NCBI GenBank assembly: GCA_963169475.1
Contig: CAUJFT010000199.1
Span: 1-23,406 of the forward strand
Direction of reading: 5' to 3'
Origin: Bacteroidota bacterium
GTDB taxonomy: Bacteria; Bacteroidota; Bacteroidia; J057
DNA length: 23,406 bases
Shown here piece after piece: positions 7,148-15,662 of this stretch. A model generated the notes under the pieces. That model had not been told where the DNA came from and did not search any database. It saw only the letters and a list, made by a program, of their open reading frames with translations. The number at the start of each line of letters is the position of its first letter. Position 1 is the first letter of the stretch. The position numbers and the translations under genes are program-made.

Positions 7148-9046
7148 ATGGCAGATTTTCAGGACTTTGATAATAAACCCAATAAGTCGGGAGGGAATAA
7201 CATCTATTGGATATATATATTGATATTAGCAGTAGTTATCTTTGTTGCAATATTTGTTAAAGACCCCGGACAAACGCTCAAGATTTCACCCACAACCTTT
7301 CAGCACCTATACACCAATCAAATGGTGGACAAGGTTATATTATATCAAAACGCCCATAAGGTAGAGGGCTTAATTAATGACAAGGGAAAAGCCTATCTGA
7401 AAGGCATTTTAGGTAAGAATGATATAGCGATTGCCGAAAAAAGCACAAAGGTAACTACAGAAGTCGGAGACCCTTCTATTTATGAAAAAGAACTGATGGA
7501 TAAGGGTATCGTATATGAAACCCGCAAAGAAATTGAGTTTGGGTACATTCTGAATTTTCTGCTCCCTATCATCATCGTGGTGGTAATATGGCTGGTATTT
7601 ATGCGAAGAATGGGCGGTGGCGGCGGTCAAATTTTTAATATCGGGAAAAGTAGAGCCTCTCTCTATGATAAAGAAAATAAAGTAAATGTAACTTTTAATG
7701 ATGTAGCTGGAATTGAAGAAGCAAAGGAGGAGGTTCAGGAAGTAGTAGAGTTCCTAAAAAACCCTTCTAAATTTACAAAATTAGGAGGACACATTCCGAA
7801 GGGTGTCTTATTAGTAGGCCCTCCAGGTACGGGAAAAACCTTACTTGCCAAGGCGGTTGCTGGCGAAGCAAAAGTGCCATTCTTTTCATTGAGTGGTTCG
7901 GATTTCGTAGAAATGTTTGTGGGGGTGGGTGCCGCAAGGGTAAGGGACTTATTTAAACAAGCCAAAGAAAAAGCCCCTTGTATCATTTTTATTGATGAGA
8001 TAGACGCGGTAGGGAGAAGCAGAGGAAAAGGAAACTTTACAGGAGCGAATGACGAAAGAGAGAATACCCTCAATCAGCTATTGGTTGAAATGGACGGGTT
8101 CGATACCGATTCTGGAGTTATTATCATGGCAGCAACTAACCGCCCTGATGTATTGGATACGGCATTACTTCGGGCAGGACGTTTTGATAGGCAGATTGCC
8201 GTGGATAAACCAGATATCAAAGCGCGCGAAGCGATATTCAAGGTTCATCTTGGCAAACTTACATTGGGGGAAGATGTTAGCGTTACCCGTTTGGCAGAGC
8301 AAACACCAGGGTTTGTAGGCGCAGATATTATGAATGTTTGTAATGAAGCCGCTTTGATTGCCGCAAGGAGAAACAAGGAATCTATAGAAATGGTAGATTT
8401 TCAATATGCGATTGACAGGGTGATTCTGGGATTAGAAAGAAAAAGCAAAATCATTTCCCCTGAAGAAAAAAAGGTCATAGCCTATCACGAAGCCGGTCAT
8501 GCCGTTACTTCATGGTTTCTAAAACATGCTAGCCCCCTCGTAAAAGTCTCTATTATCCCAAGAGGAATCGGAGCTTTGGGTTACGCCCAATACCTCCCAA
8601 AAGAACATAATCTTTATTCAACCGGAAAGCTACTTGACTTGATGTGTGCTACCTTAGGAGGAAGAGCTGCAGAAGACATTGTTTTTGGTGAAATTACCAA
8701 TGGAGCAGCCGACGACCTCGACAAAGTAACCAAAATGGCTTATGCTATGGTAACCGTTTGGGGAATGAATAAAACAGTAGGAAATATTTCTTTTCAGGAA
8801 AATGGAGAGTATAATTTCACTAAGCCTTATTCGGAAGCAACCGCCCAAATTATTGACCAAGAGGTAAAAAACCTTATTGGCGATGCTTACCAGAGAACCC
8901 GTGAACTATTATTAGAAAAAAGTACGCAGTTAGAAGCAGTAGCACAAGAGTTGCTCCGTAAAGAGGTGATATTCAGAGAAGACCTTGAAAGACTTATTGG
9001 AGTAAGACCTTTTGAAGAAGAACACGAAGTATTGGCAGTGCAGTAA
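7148..9046 (+). CDS. ftsH: ATP-dependent zinc metalloprotease FtsH
   Basis: 632 residues, normal length. FtsH is a membrane-anchored hexameric AAA+ protease that extracts and degrades damaged membrane proteins and short-lived regulators. Transmembrane helices lie at ~19-37 and ~132-152, enclosing a periplasmic FtsH-extracellular domain. The AAA module has Walker A GPPGTGKT (224-231), Walker B FIDE (281-284) and the second region of homology, ATNRPDVLD...GRFDR (329-348). The pore motif is FVG (257-259). The protease domain has HEAGH (447-451), with Asp523 as the likely third zinc ligand. All key residues are intact. The gene is followed after 3 nt by thiS, so the two should be co-transcribed. 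Confidence 0.98.
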   Translation: MADFQDFDNKPNKSGGNNIYWIYILILAVVIFVAIFVKDPGQTLKISPTTFQHLYTNQMVDKVILYQNAHKVEGLINDKGKAYLKGILGKNDIAIAEKSTKVTTEVGDPSIYEKELMDKGIVYETRKEIEFGYILNFLLPIIIVVVIWLVFMRRMGGGGGQIFNIGKSRASLYDKENKVNVTFNDVAGIEEAKEEVQEVVEFLKNPSKFTKLGGHIPKGVLLVGPPGTGKTLLAKAVAGEAKVPFFSLSGSDFVEMFVGVGAARVRDLFKQAKEKAPCIIFIDEIDAVGRSRGKGNFTGANDERENTLNQLLVEMDGFDTDSGVIIMAATNRPDVLDTALLRAGRFDRQIAVDKPDIKAREAIFKVHLGKLTLGEDVSVTRLAEQTPGFVGADIMNVCNEAALIAARRNKESIEMVDFQYAIDRVILGLERKSKIISPEEKKVIAYHEAGHAVTSWFLKHASPLVKVSIIPRGIGALGYAQYLPKEHNLYSTGKLLDLMCATLGGRAAEDIVFGEITNGAADDLDKVTKMAYAMVTVWGMNKTVGNISFQENGEYNFTKPYSEATAQIIDQEVKNLIGDAYQRTRELLLEKSTQLEAVAQELLRKEVIFREDLERLIGVRPFEEEHEVLAVQ

Positions 9047-9049
9047 CTT

Positions 9050-9250
9050 ATGACTATATTTGTAAATAATACAATCCACAATACTTCTGCTTCAACTTTG
9101 GGCGAGTTGATGGCGGAGCTTCAAAAAGATAAGCTTTTAGGGATTGCAGTTGCCTTGAATCAAACAGTAATCCCTCGCTCCGATTGGGAAAACTACAAGC
9201 TTAGGGAAAAGGATACAATCATCATCATTACCGCAACGCAAGGCGGCTAA
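9050..9250 (+). CDS. thiS: ThiS-family sulfur carrier protein
   Basis: 66 residues, the family length. It has a ubiquitin-like fold and ends in the required Gly-Gly (TATQGG), which is adenylated by ThiF and turned into a thiocarboxylate that supplies sulfur for the thiazole ring of thiamine. Start MTIFVNN and the internal ALNQTVIPR...W fit ThiS (family: 'V.LN...V.R..W'). The gene begins 3 nt after the ftsH stop, and no other thi genes are in the window. ThiS is confident over MoaD on the ALN and TATQGG features. Serving another sulfur pathway cannot be excluded. Confidence 0.88.
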   Translation: MTIFVNNTIHNTSASTLGELMAELQKDKLLGIAVALNQTVIPRSDWENYKLREKDTIIIITATQGG

Positions 9251-9275
9251 GTGCTGGCTGCCATTGAGTAGTGTA

Positions 9276-9325
9276 CCACAAGCTGTCCTTTTATGTAGAA
9301 AGGTAGCTTGTGGGCAATTTTTCTG
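9276..9325 (+). terminator. Intrinsic terminator of ftsH-thiS
   Basis: CCACAAGCT (9276-9284) pairs with AGCTTGTGG (9305-9313). An inner stem CCTTT/AAAGG continues the hairpin. It is followed by GCAATTTTTC, a U-tract. The stem starts 26 nt after the thiS stop. Confidence 0.75.
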
Positions 9326-9357
9326 GGTTAAGCATACCCTTAGCTTAGTTTTTTCCT

Positions 9358-9365
9358 TAATTTTG
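9358..9365 (+). promoter_or_regulatory. -7 box of the dapD promoter
   Basis: TAATTTTG matches TAnnTTTG and ends 26 nt before the dapD ATG. No good -33 TTTG is seen at the proper distance. Confidence 0.45.
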
Positions 9366-9391
9366 TAACTTCAGAAACAATAGTTAAATAT

Positions 9392-10210
9392 ATGATAGAT
9401 TTACTAAAATCAGAAATTGAGCATTTGTGGGATAATAGAGACTTACTGGAAAAGCAGGACGGGCAAGCAAGCATAAAAAAAGTCATAGAAGCGATTGATA
9501 AAGGAAAAATCAGAGTGTCCGAACCTACAGAAGAGGGCTGGAAGGTGAATGAGTGGGTAAAAAAGGCGGTAGTGATGTACTTTCCTATCATGCCTATGAA
9601 TATCATGCAAGAAGGTCCCGAGCAATACTATGACAAAATTCCGCTTAAAACAGGAATGCAGGATTTGGGCATACGCACAGTACCGGGTTCGGTGCTTAGA
9701 TACGGAGCTTATGTAGCCAAAGGCGTAATTTGTATGCCCTCTTTCATCAATATCGGAGCTTATGTGGATAGTGGCACAATGGTAGACACATGGGCTACGG
9801 TCGGGTCCTGCGCACAAATCGGTAAAAATGTTCACCTTAGTGGAGGGGTCGGAATCGGAGGAGTACTCGAACCTCTCCAAGCAAGCCCGGTAATTATTGA
9901 AGATGATGCCTTTATTGGTAGTCGTTCGATTGTAGTAGAAGGAGTTAGGGTAGGTAAAGAAGCCGTTTTAGGTGCGAATGTAGTGCTGACAGCTTCTACA
10001 AAAATCATTGATGTTACGGGTAATGAACCCGTAGAATGCAAAGGGTTTATACCGGAAAGGAGTGTGGTCATTCCCGGCTCTTATGCAAAAAATTTCCCCG
10101 CCGGAATCTTTCATGTATCTTGCGCCCTGATTATCGGAAAAAGAACTGCTAACACAGATAAGAAAACTTCTCTCAATGAGGCATTGAGAACCTTTAATGT
10201 TTCGGTATAA
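9392..10210 (+). CDS. dapD: 2,3,4,5-tetrahydropyridine-2,6-dicarboxylate N-succinyltransferase
   Basis: 272 residues, the standard DapD size. It transfers succinyl from succinyl-CoA to tetrahydrodipicolinate in the succinylase branch of the diaminopimelate/lysine pathway. The product feeds peptidoglycan and lysine. The N-terminal ~90 residues form the helical domain. Residues ~100-205 show the hexapeptide left-handed beta-helix pattern (VLRYGAYVAKGV, then IGAYVDSGTMVDTWATVGS). The strongly conserved SGGVGIGGVLEPLQ segment is at 150-163. The C-terminal domain ends normally. It has its own promoter and is followed by a bidirectional hairpin, so it is probably monocistronic. Confidence 0.97.
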   Translation: MIDLLKSEIEHLWDNRDLLEKQDGQASIKKVIEAIDKGKIRVSEPTEEGWKVNEWVKKAVVMYFPIMPMNIMQEGPEQYYDKIPLKTGMQDLGIRTVPGSVLRYGAYVAKGVICMPSFINIGAYVDSGTMVDTWATVGSCAQIGKNVHLSGGVGIGGVLEPLQASPVIIEDDAFIGSRSIVVEGVRVGKEAVLGANVVLTASTKIIDVTGNEPVECKGFIPERSVVIPGSYAKNFPAGIFHVSCALIIGKRTANTDKKTSLNEALRTFNVSV

Positions 10211-10232
10211 AATTGACACTCCCCTCAAAAAG

Positions 10233-10269
10233 AACTGCCCAAATAAGAGAAATTCCTATTCGGGCAGTT
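10233..10269. terminator. Bidirectional terminator between dapD and the lipoprotein gene
   Basis: AACTGCCC (10233-10240) pairs with GGGCAGTT (10262-10269). The stem continues through one mismatch into AATA/TATT. In - strand RNA the mismatch becomes a G-U pair and the hairpin is followed by CUUUUU. On the + strand only a short UUUU follows. It serves the converging dapD (+) and 10289-10705 (-). Confidence 0.7.
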
Positions 10270-10288
10270 TTAGCAAAGAAAGTATTGA

Positions 10289-10705
10289 TTATTTTTTGGT
10301 CAGCGTTACATTCTGAACTACGGTAGTCGTAATCCCTATAATAGTGCTAGAAGATTCATTTTTCCATATTTGAGATTTAGGCTTAGATTCTTCAACCTCA
10401 TACACTACTGTGGAAGATCCGCTAGTCATTGTCATCTCTTCAGCATCTCCGTTGTAGGACCAAGTGAAGTTAGAGGTTGCCCCTCCCGATTCTACCAATT
10501 TCCCGGAGTTATCATCATTAAAGGTGATATCGCCTGTGGTTGTATTAGTGGTAGAGCTTGCACTTCCAATAGTCGTTGTGGTCTTATTGGTATAAGTCCA
10601 AACTCCTTTTCCGGAAGGCATTATCTTCTCCGGAGAGCAAGAAGTTACTAATATCATTACTACCATTGAGAACACAAAAACTTGAATTGATTGTAACATT
10701 TTCAT
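10289..10705 (-). CDS. Small secreted lipoprotein, lipocalin-like pattern, function unknown
   Basis: 138 residues from ATG 10703-10705 (MKMLQSIQVF). The open frame runs 27 codons further upstream, but that first ATG lies inside the terminator hairpin 10775-10815 and would spoil the signal peptide. The chosen start gives a clean type II signal with lipobox LVTS-Cys23. The mature part begins SPEKIMPSGKGVWTYTN and then alternates Thr/Ser-rich short strands with charged turns, suggesting a small beta-barrel or sandwich. It recalls the short 'lipocalin-like' lipoproteins (GxW near the start of the mature chain) common in Bacteroidota. No catalytic motif is seen. The fold is a guess; the lipoprotein call is good. 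Confidence 0.7.
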   Translation of the reverse strand: MKMLQSIQVFVFSMVVMILVTSCSPEKIMPSGKGVWTYTNKTTTTIGSASSTTNTTTGDITFNDDNSGKLVESGGATSNFTWSYNGDAEEMTMTSGSSTVVYEVEESKPKSQIWKNESSSTIIGITTTVVQNVTLTKK

Positions 10706-10774
10706 GAAAAATAGATTTATTGGTTTTACTATGAAGACGTATTGAGTAGGAAAAGTGCTGCAAATAAGACACAA

Positions 10775-10815
10775 AAAATCCTTCATAAGAATATTATTAC
10801 CTTATGAAGGATTTT
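10775..10815. terminator. Strong bidirectional-type terminator after the universal stress protein gene
   Basis: AAAATCCTTCATAAG (10775-10789) is exactly complementary to CTTATGAAGGATTTT (10801-10815), with an 11-nt loop. On the - strand the U-tract is UUUUUUGUG; on the + strand it is GUUUUUAUUUU. It lies 30 nt past the stop of the - strand universal stress protein gene, which it should terminate. Confidence 0.8.
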
Positions 10816-10844
10816 GTTTTTATTTTGCCACCGCATCATGCCGG

Positions 10845-11684
10845 CTATCCTATTTTAGCATTAGGGGTTTGAAAGGCAAGCAGGGGGACACCAAGGTTTC
10901 TCAAGACTTTACCGGTAAGGCTATTTTTAGAATGGACGGAGTTTCGGTTAATCATTGCAAGAAGATTAGTATTACTGTTTTCTACAAACTGCTCAATCCC
11001 TGCAAAGACATCGGCATTATCTAAAAAATTATATAAAATTTTGGGATATTTTAAAGAGGCATCTATCGTTTTTTCCAATACATTTAAATAATTATCCGAA
11101 GTATTGGTAGAGTTGCTCACGTGAACAAGGGAAAGTCGCGCATCAAAAATCCTAGCAAGCCCGATGAGTTTACTCAATACCTCGTCATTGTAATCTGCAA
11201 GGTCTGCGGCATAAGTAATATGCTCAAAATGATTAAACGGGAGCGTTTCGGGAATAATCATAGAGGGAATCACTATTTTAGAAAGCACCTGATTGACGAA
11301 TGGTCCCCTGATGACACCGGTATTCTCTTTATCGCGCGTCCCCATCATTAACAAATCATAGGATTGGGCTTTCGATTGCTGCACAATTCCGCCTAACGGG
11401 GAAGTGTGGATTAGGGTAAATCTAAAATTCACTTTTTGGCTTTCTAATAGACGAATTACCGCAATTGCCTTAGACTTATCTTGTTCTTTGAATCGTTGTA
11501 AAAATAGTGCTTTATTTTCTACCGCTTCGGAAGACTCATATACCCATTTCCCAAATTTAAATAGACTACCGTCTGCAAAGAAAATATCCAATATTCCTCC
11601 CGATTTAAGGGAGACGGCAATCCCATAATCTAATACATTTCTGTATTCAGACCGAAGATTGAGTGGAAGCAAAATAGAGTTCAT
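10845..11684 (-). CDS. Tandem universal stress protein (two UspA domains)
   Basis: 279 residues made of two USP-like halves (~1-145 and ~152-279), an arrangement frequent in Bacteroidota. USP domains bind ATP or act as stress-responsive regulators in the cytoplasm. The first half starts with the usual strand (NSILLPLNLRSEYRNVLDYGIAVS). Near 114-127 it has an MGTR...GVIRG segment resembling the nucleotide-binding G-2X-G-9X-G motif. The second half (EHITYAADLADYNDEVLSKLIGLARIF) is weaker there (INRNSVHSKNSLTGKV), so its ATP binding is doubtful. No promoter could be assigned. The gene is probably monocistronic, with a strong terminator downstream. The specific stress is unknown. Confidence 0.85.
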   Translation of the reverse strand: MNSILLPLNLRSEYRNVLDYGIAVSLKSGGILDIFFADGSLFKFGKWVYESSEAVENKALFLQRFKEQDKSKAIAVIRLLESQKVNFRFTLIHTSPLGGIVQQSKAQSYDLLMMGTRDKENTGVIRGPFVNQVLSKIVIPSMIIPETLPFNHFEHITYAADLADYNDEVLSKLIGLARIFDARLSLVHVSNSTNTSDNYLNVLEKTIDASLKYPKILYNFLDNADVFAGIEQFVENSNTNLLAMINRNSVHSKNSLTGKVLRNLGVPLLAFQTPNAKIG

Positions 11685-11883
11685 ATCATTAGTATGGAGT
11701 TAAGTATTTGCTGGGTTAAACGAGATTCATTAAAATAGGTTTAGATAAATATTAAAAATATACTTATGACTTTAATATTTACCGCAAATTTTTACTATAA
11801 TCAATCAATAGCTATCGAAAAAGCTATTTTTTTTTACACAAACTTAATGCCAATCCAAAGCTAAGGCATAGCCTAAAATCCCG

Positions 11884-12534
11884 TCAAACAAGTATCTCTT
11901 TATAAATAACTTTAAGGGTATCTTTGTCAAGAGTATGTGTACCGTTGTAGGACAACGCACGCACCTTGGGGAAACGAGATTTCAACTTCTCCAATTGCTT
12001 CAAAGCAGCGGTTGGTGAAATAAACTCATCTTCGTTTCCAATTATAAAATAAAAAGGGGTAGCAGAAAGTTTTTCATCAAGTATCTGTGTGAACTCTTCA
12101 GGAATCTCCCCTGCCCACAATACACAAGAAGCCGGCTTTACTTGCCCGTTAGCTATCCATCGCCATAGCGTAGCCACTCCTTGCGAAAATCCCAAAACAT
12201 GAATACGCGTACTGGGATTTTGTGCCAAAATATGATTCACTAACAAATCAAGATAAACATATTGGTCGCAGATTTCGGACTCCCTATCCTCCTTCGTCAT
12301 CCACGAAGCCCCGACTTGTCCATAAAATCCCTCCTTATAAAAGCGCGAAAGCCCTTCCGGCGCATAGACACACACCCTGTCAAAAAGCGTAGGGAGAAAA
12401 GCAAAATGTCTGATAAAATATTGACTTAACTGACCATATCCATGTAATACGATTAAGGCTTCGGCACTCCCTTGTTTGCCTATGCTAAAAATACGGGCGG
12501 TTTTAGGCACTATTAGTGAAAAAACATTTTCCAT
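11884..12534 (-). CDS. Alpha/beta hydrolase, phospholipase/carboxylesterase-like
   Basis: 216 residues. The protein shows the alpha/beta-hydrolase order: oxyanion loop VLHGYGQ (29-35), nucleophile elbow GFSQG with Ser117, acid Asp169 in GNEDEF, and His200 in NGTHTL. Size and layout resemble the small esterases of the YpfH/carboxylesterase type. No signal peptide is seen, so it should be cytoplasmic. The substrate is unknown. Its ATG overlaps the ppk1 stop by one base (TAATG), which implies translational coupling with polyphosphate kinase. The functional reason for that pairing is not apparent from the sequence. Confidence 0.88.
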   Translation of the reverse strand: MENVFSLIVPKTARIFSIGKQGSAEALIVLHGYGQLSQYFIRHFAFLPTLFDRVCVYAPEGLSRFYKEGFYGQVGASWMTKEDRESEICDQYVYLDLLVNHILAQNPSTRIHVLGFSQGVATLWRWIANGQVKPASCVLWAGEIPEEFTQILDEKLSATPFYFIIGNEDEFISPTAALKQLEKLKSRFPKVRALSYNGTHTLDKDTLKVIYKEILV

Positions 12535-14621
12535 TATTGAAAACGTAGGGTTAATTCTCCTTTAAGTAGCTTATACATATCCATAAACGTATCGTAAGTA
12601 GCCTGACCGCGCTTAGGGCGTACCATTACATTGCTTTGCTTTTTATTGATTATTCTTGCATTTTTATTATCAGACAATTGAAGCATAAGGTATTGTTTCA
12701 GAGAATCCTTCAAGGTAGAATCATAAATAGGAAAAGCCACCTCTATTCTTTTATCTAAATTTCTCCTCATCCAATCGGCAGACGAAAGAAATACTTTTTC
12801 ATCTCCTCCGTGATAAAAATAAAACACCCGTGCATGTTCTAGATAACGACCAATAATACTTCGGACTTGAATATTTTCACTTTGATTTCTCACTTCTGTA
12901 ATCAAACAACAAATCCCCCTTACAATTAAATCTATACGAACCCCTGCATTTGAGGCTTCATACAGCTTTTCTATCATACCAAAATCATCTAAACTATTGA
13001 CCTTAGCGATAATCCTTGCAGGTCTCCCTGCTAGGGCTTCTCCAATTTCATAATCAATCAGGTCATAGAAGCCCGCTCGCAGATAATTAGGTGCTACTAA
13101 TAAATATTTAAATGACGGGATTGCGTGGTCATCTTGAAGGACATGAAGACGTTGCTCCAAAGCAAAGAAAATATAAAAAGCCTCTTCCGTAAGTCGCGAG
13201 TCGCTGGTCAGCAGGGCAATATCACAATATAACCCGGCAGTTTTTTCATTGAGATTTCCGGTAGAGAAATAAGCATACCTTTTTTCTTTTTCTTCTTCTT
13301 TTCGTGTAATAAGACAGAGTTTCGTATGAACTTTTATCAAAGGAATACTATAAAGCACCTTAATTCCGGCTTTTTCCATTTTTGAAGCCCACAGCAAGTT
13401 ATCCGCTTCATTAAAGCGCGCCTTAACCTCGATAAATACCGTTACTTTTTTTCCCTTTCCTGCGGCTTTTATTAATGACTGGATAATTTTAGATTCTGAA
13501 GCTACGCGATAAAGGGTGATTTTAATATCTGTTACTTGTTTATCCGTTGCGGCATCTTCTAACCAATCTATCACATAATTGAAAGATTGGTAGGGAAAAT
13601 GAAGTAAAATATCTCTTTCCGATATCACCTTTCGGATATTTTTCCCTTCTAAATCGGGGTGTTTTAAGGGGGGAATAATAGGGAAAGACGGAATTTTATT
13701 ATCCGGATTAGGAAAAGTCATAAAATCATTCAGAGAATGATACCTTCCGCCGGGGATAAGGTCTAACTCCGTGAGCCGGTATGCCTTTTTAAAAAAATTA
13801 AGCATATCTTGGGGCATTCTTATATCATACAAAAATCGCATAGGAAGCCCCCTACTTCTTTTTTCCAATCCCTCTTTTATTTTCTGAACCAGATTCCCCT
13901 CAAACTCATCTTCTATATGTAATTCGGCATCTCTAGATATTTTGATAGAATAACACCCAAGAATTTGGAAAGCGGGAAACATATACTTCAATCCAACCCG
14001 TAGGACATCTCCCCTGAATAAAACAATATCGTTTTCTCCATCTTTGAACGCAAAAAAACGGGGAACACTTTCGCGAGAAACGCTAATGACCGCATATAAA
14101 TCCTCTTGCTCCGACTCAATATGAGAAGACCGCAGCCACAAGGCATAATACAACTTACCATCTCTAATATTTGGGCTTGTGTTTGGCTCAAAAAATTGGT
14201 AGTCCACAAAGGGCTTTACTTTTTTCAGAAAATAATCCTCTACCTTCTTAGTTTGTTTTGGAGTAAGCTCTTCATTACGACTAAGAAAAATGCCGAGTTT
14301 TTTAAGTTCTGGCACAATGTCATTTCGAAAAATCTCACCAAAAAGCAACTGTTGATGCGTTACTTCTTCATGAATCATTTTGAGTATCTTTCTGGGGCTA
14401 AAAAATAGCTCATTCCTTGTATCTTTTGACAAAGAATCTAAGCTTCGGAGTGAAGCCACCCGAACTCTAAAAAATTCATCCATATTACTAGAATAGATGG
14501 ATAAAAATTTAATCTTCTCAATCAGAGGGTTTTCTGTGTCCTCCGCCTCTTGAAGTACGCGGTGATTAAACGCCAGCCAACTTAGTTCACTATTGAAAAA
14601 AAGGTTTTGGTATAGTTTCAT
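12534..14621 (-). CDS. ppk1: Polyphosphate kinase 1
   Basis: 695 residues, normal for PPK1. The enzyme reversibly polymerises the gamma-phosphate of ATP into polyphosphate, usually at the inner membrane face. The N-terminal domain opens with FFNSELSWLAFNHRVLQEA. The PLD-like catalytic domains carry His432 (KVHTKL), the phospho-acceptor equivalent of E. coli His435, and His596 (LEHARVFYF), equivalent to E. coli His592. YFSTGNLNEKTA (451-462) and SSADWMRRNLDKRIE (613-627) are family signatures. It is followed by the overlapping hydrolase gene and preceded at 101 nt by the lipid kinase on the same strand, so a three-gene transcript is possible. Confidence 0.97.
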   Translation of the reverse strand: MKLYQNLFFNSELSWLAFNHRVLQEAEDTENPLIEKIKFLSIYSSNMDEFFRVRVASLRSLDSLSKDTRNELFFSPRKILKMIHEEVTHQQLLFGEIFRNDIVPELKKLGIFLSRNEELTPKQTKKVEDYFLKKVKPFVDYQFFEPNTSPNIRDGKLYYALWLRSSHIESEQEDLYAVISVSRESVPRFFAFKDGENDIVLFRGDVLRVGLKYMFPAFQILGCYSIKISRDAELHIEDEFEGNLVQKIKEGLEKRSRGLPMRFLYDIRMPQDMLNFFKKAYRLTELDLIPGGRYHSLNDFMTFPNPDNKIPSFPIIPPLKHPDLEGKNIRKVISERDILLHFPYQSFNYVIDWLEDAATDKQVTDIKITLYRVASESKIIQSLIKAAGKGKKVTVFIEVKARFNEADNLLWASKMEKAGIKVLYSIPLIKVHTKLCLITRKEEEKEKRYAYFSTGNLNEKTAGLYCDIALLTSDSRLTEEAFYIFFALEQRLHVLQDDHAIPSFKYLLVAPNYLRAGFYDLIDYEIGEALAGRPARIIAKVNSLDDFGMIEKLYEASNAGVRIDLIVRGICCLITEVRNQSENIQVRSIIGRYLEHARVFYFYHGGDEKVFLSSADWMRRNLDKRIEVAFPIYDSTLKDSLKQYLMLQLSDNKNARIINKKQSNVMVRPKRGQATYDTFMDMYKLLKGELTLRFQ

Positions 14622-14722
14622 CTATTTACACACAGTATTATATTTCCCACTGCTTTCTCATATAACAAAGAAACAATTCATTCTGTTTTCTCTTAGTTCA
14701 GGTTCAGAGGAGGCTTGATTGT

Positions 14723-15634
14723 TTATATAGAGGCTTTTTTATCGGGCGTGAGGGTAGAAGGAAGCAAAAGGTATAAAGACTTTTCTCGAACCCCCGCCTT
14801 TATCGTTTCACCTGCCTCAATATACTCTCCGTCTATTTGTGCAGCACCTGCTTGTTTTCGTTTTATAATTACTTCGCTACAAGGAATGATTTTAAGGTAC
14901 GCAGAGTATTGAACAGTGCTATTAAAAAGCATAAAAATCTGTTGAAAAATATGCCAGATTGGGATTTTTTTCATTATAATCAACTCTAACTCTCCATCAG
15001 TGAGGCTAGCTTCCGGAGAAATTTTTGCATCGTATCCCCATTGAGTACCATTCATTACCGTTACTGACCATGGTTTGTCTATAGATATTTTTTTTCCGTC
15101 TGCATATAATTCCACCTCTAAAATTGGGTAAGAAAAAAACACCTTTGTCGCATAATAAATATAAGGCAAAATACCCCTACGCTTAGAAAAACGAAACAAA
15201 GCCACCACCTCTGTATCTGCTCCCACTCCTGCAACATTAATAAATTGGTGATTTTCAAAAAAGCCCGTATCCGCCAAAATACAATGAGGTTTTATGCTTT
15301 GCTTGATTGCCAACCGAAAATGGGTAGAAAATCCGAGCGTTCGGGCAAATCCATTTCCAGAACCCATAGGAATAACCCCAAAACCCAATTTAGTACCGAT
15401 GAGTTTAACTGCAACCGCGTTTGCCGTTCCGTCTCCCCCCACTGCAAAAATACGAGTGATGTTTTCTGAAGCAGCCTGCGCTACCCATTCGTCCAATTTA
15501 TCAAAATCTAACTTTCTGATTACTACCGCCTCCCCTGCACTATCGTAGCTTTTACTAATTAAGTCTGCAATTTTTTCAAAGCCTTTTTTTTTGATTTTAG
15601 CGGAATAAGGATTAATGAGAAATAGGGTTATCAT
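14723..15634 (-). CDS. Diacylglycerol kinase-family lipid kinase (YegS/BmrU-like)
   Basis: 303 residues from ATG 15632-15634 (MITLFLINPYSAK). An ATG six codons upstream also fits the frame. However, a TAACTTTG promoter box ends only 3 nt before it, so transcription should begin at or inside that codon. The later ATG also gives the usual family start 'LINPYSG'. The DAGK catalytic motif GGDGT is at 66-70, followed by the conserved IPMGSGNGFAR (88-98). The C-terminal domain has PEASLTDGELEL (207-218) and QIDGE (266-270). Family members phosphorylate diacylglycerol, sphingoid bases or other lipids at the membrane; the substrate cannot be told here. Confidence 0.9.
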   Translation of the reverse strand: MITLFLINPYSAKIKKKGFEKIADLISKSYDSAGEAVVIRKLDFDKLDEWVAQAASENITRIFAVGGDGTANAVAVKLIGTKLGFGVIPMGSGNGFARTLGFSTHFRLAIKQSIKPHCILADTGFFENHQFINVAGVGADTEVVALFRFSKRRGILPYIYYATKVFFSYPILEVELYADGKKISIDKPWSVTVMNGTQWGYDAKISPEASLTDGELELIIMKKIPIWHIFQQIFMLFNSTVQYSAYLKIIPCSEVIIKRKQAGAAQIDGEYIEAGETIKAGVREKSLYLLLPSTLTPDKKASI

Positions 15635-15654
15635 CTTTGTATTAATTTTCATTG

Positions 15655-15662
15655 CAAAGTTA
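15655..15662 (-). promoter_or_regulatory. -7 box of the lipid kinase promoter, decides its start
   Basis: On the - strand this is TAACTTTG, an exact TAnnTTTG match, followed by CAATG. Transcription would start about 6-7 nt later. The leader to the second ATG (15634) is then about 15 nt, whereas the first ATG (15652) would be at the transcript's very end. No -33 TTTG is evident. Confidence 0.5.

Noticed and set aside
9443..9880. Open frame of 145 codons on the - strand within dapD
   Set aside because: It overlaps completely with a certain dapD, and its His/Cys/Arg-rich translation looks like antisense noise.
10706..10786. Longer start for the lipoprotein gene at 10786
   Set aside because: That ATG lies within the stem of the upstream terminator, and the 27 added residues would precede a clean lipoprotein signal sequence.
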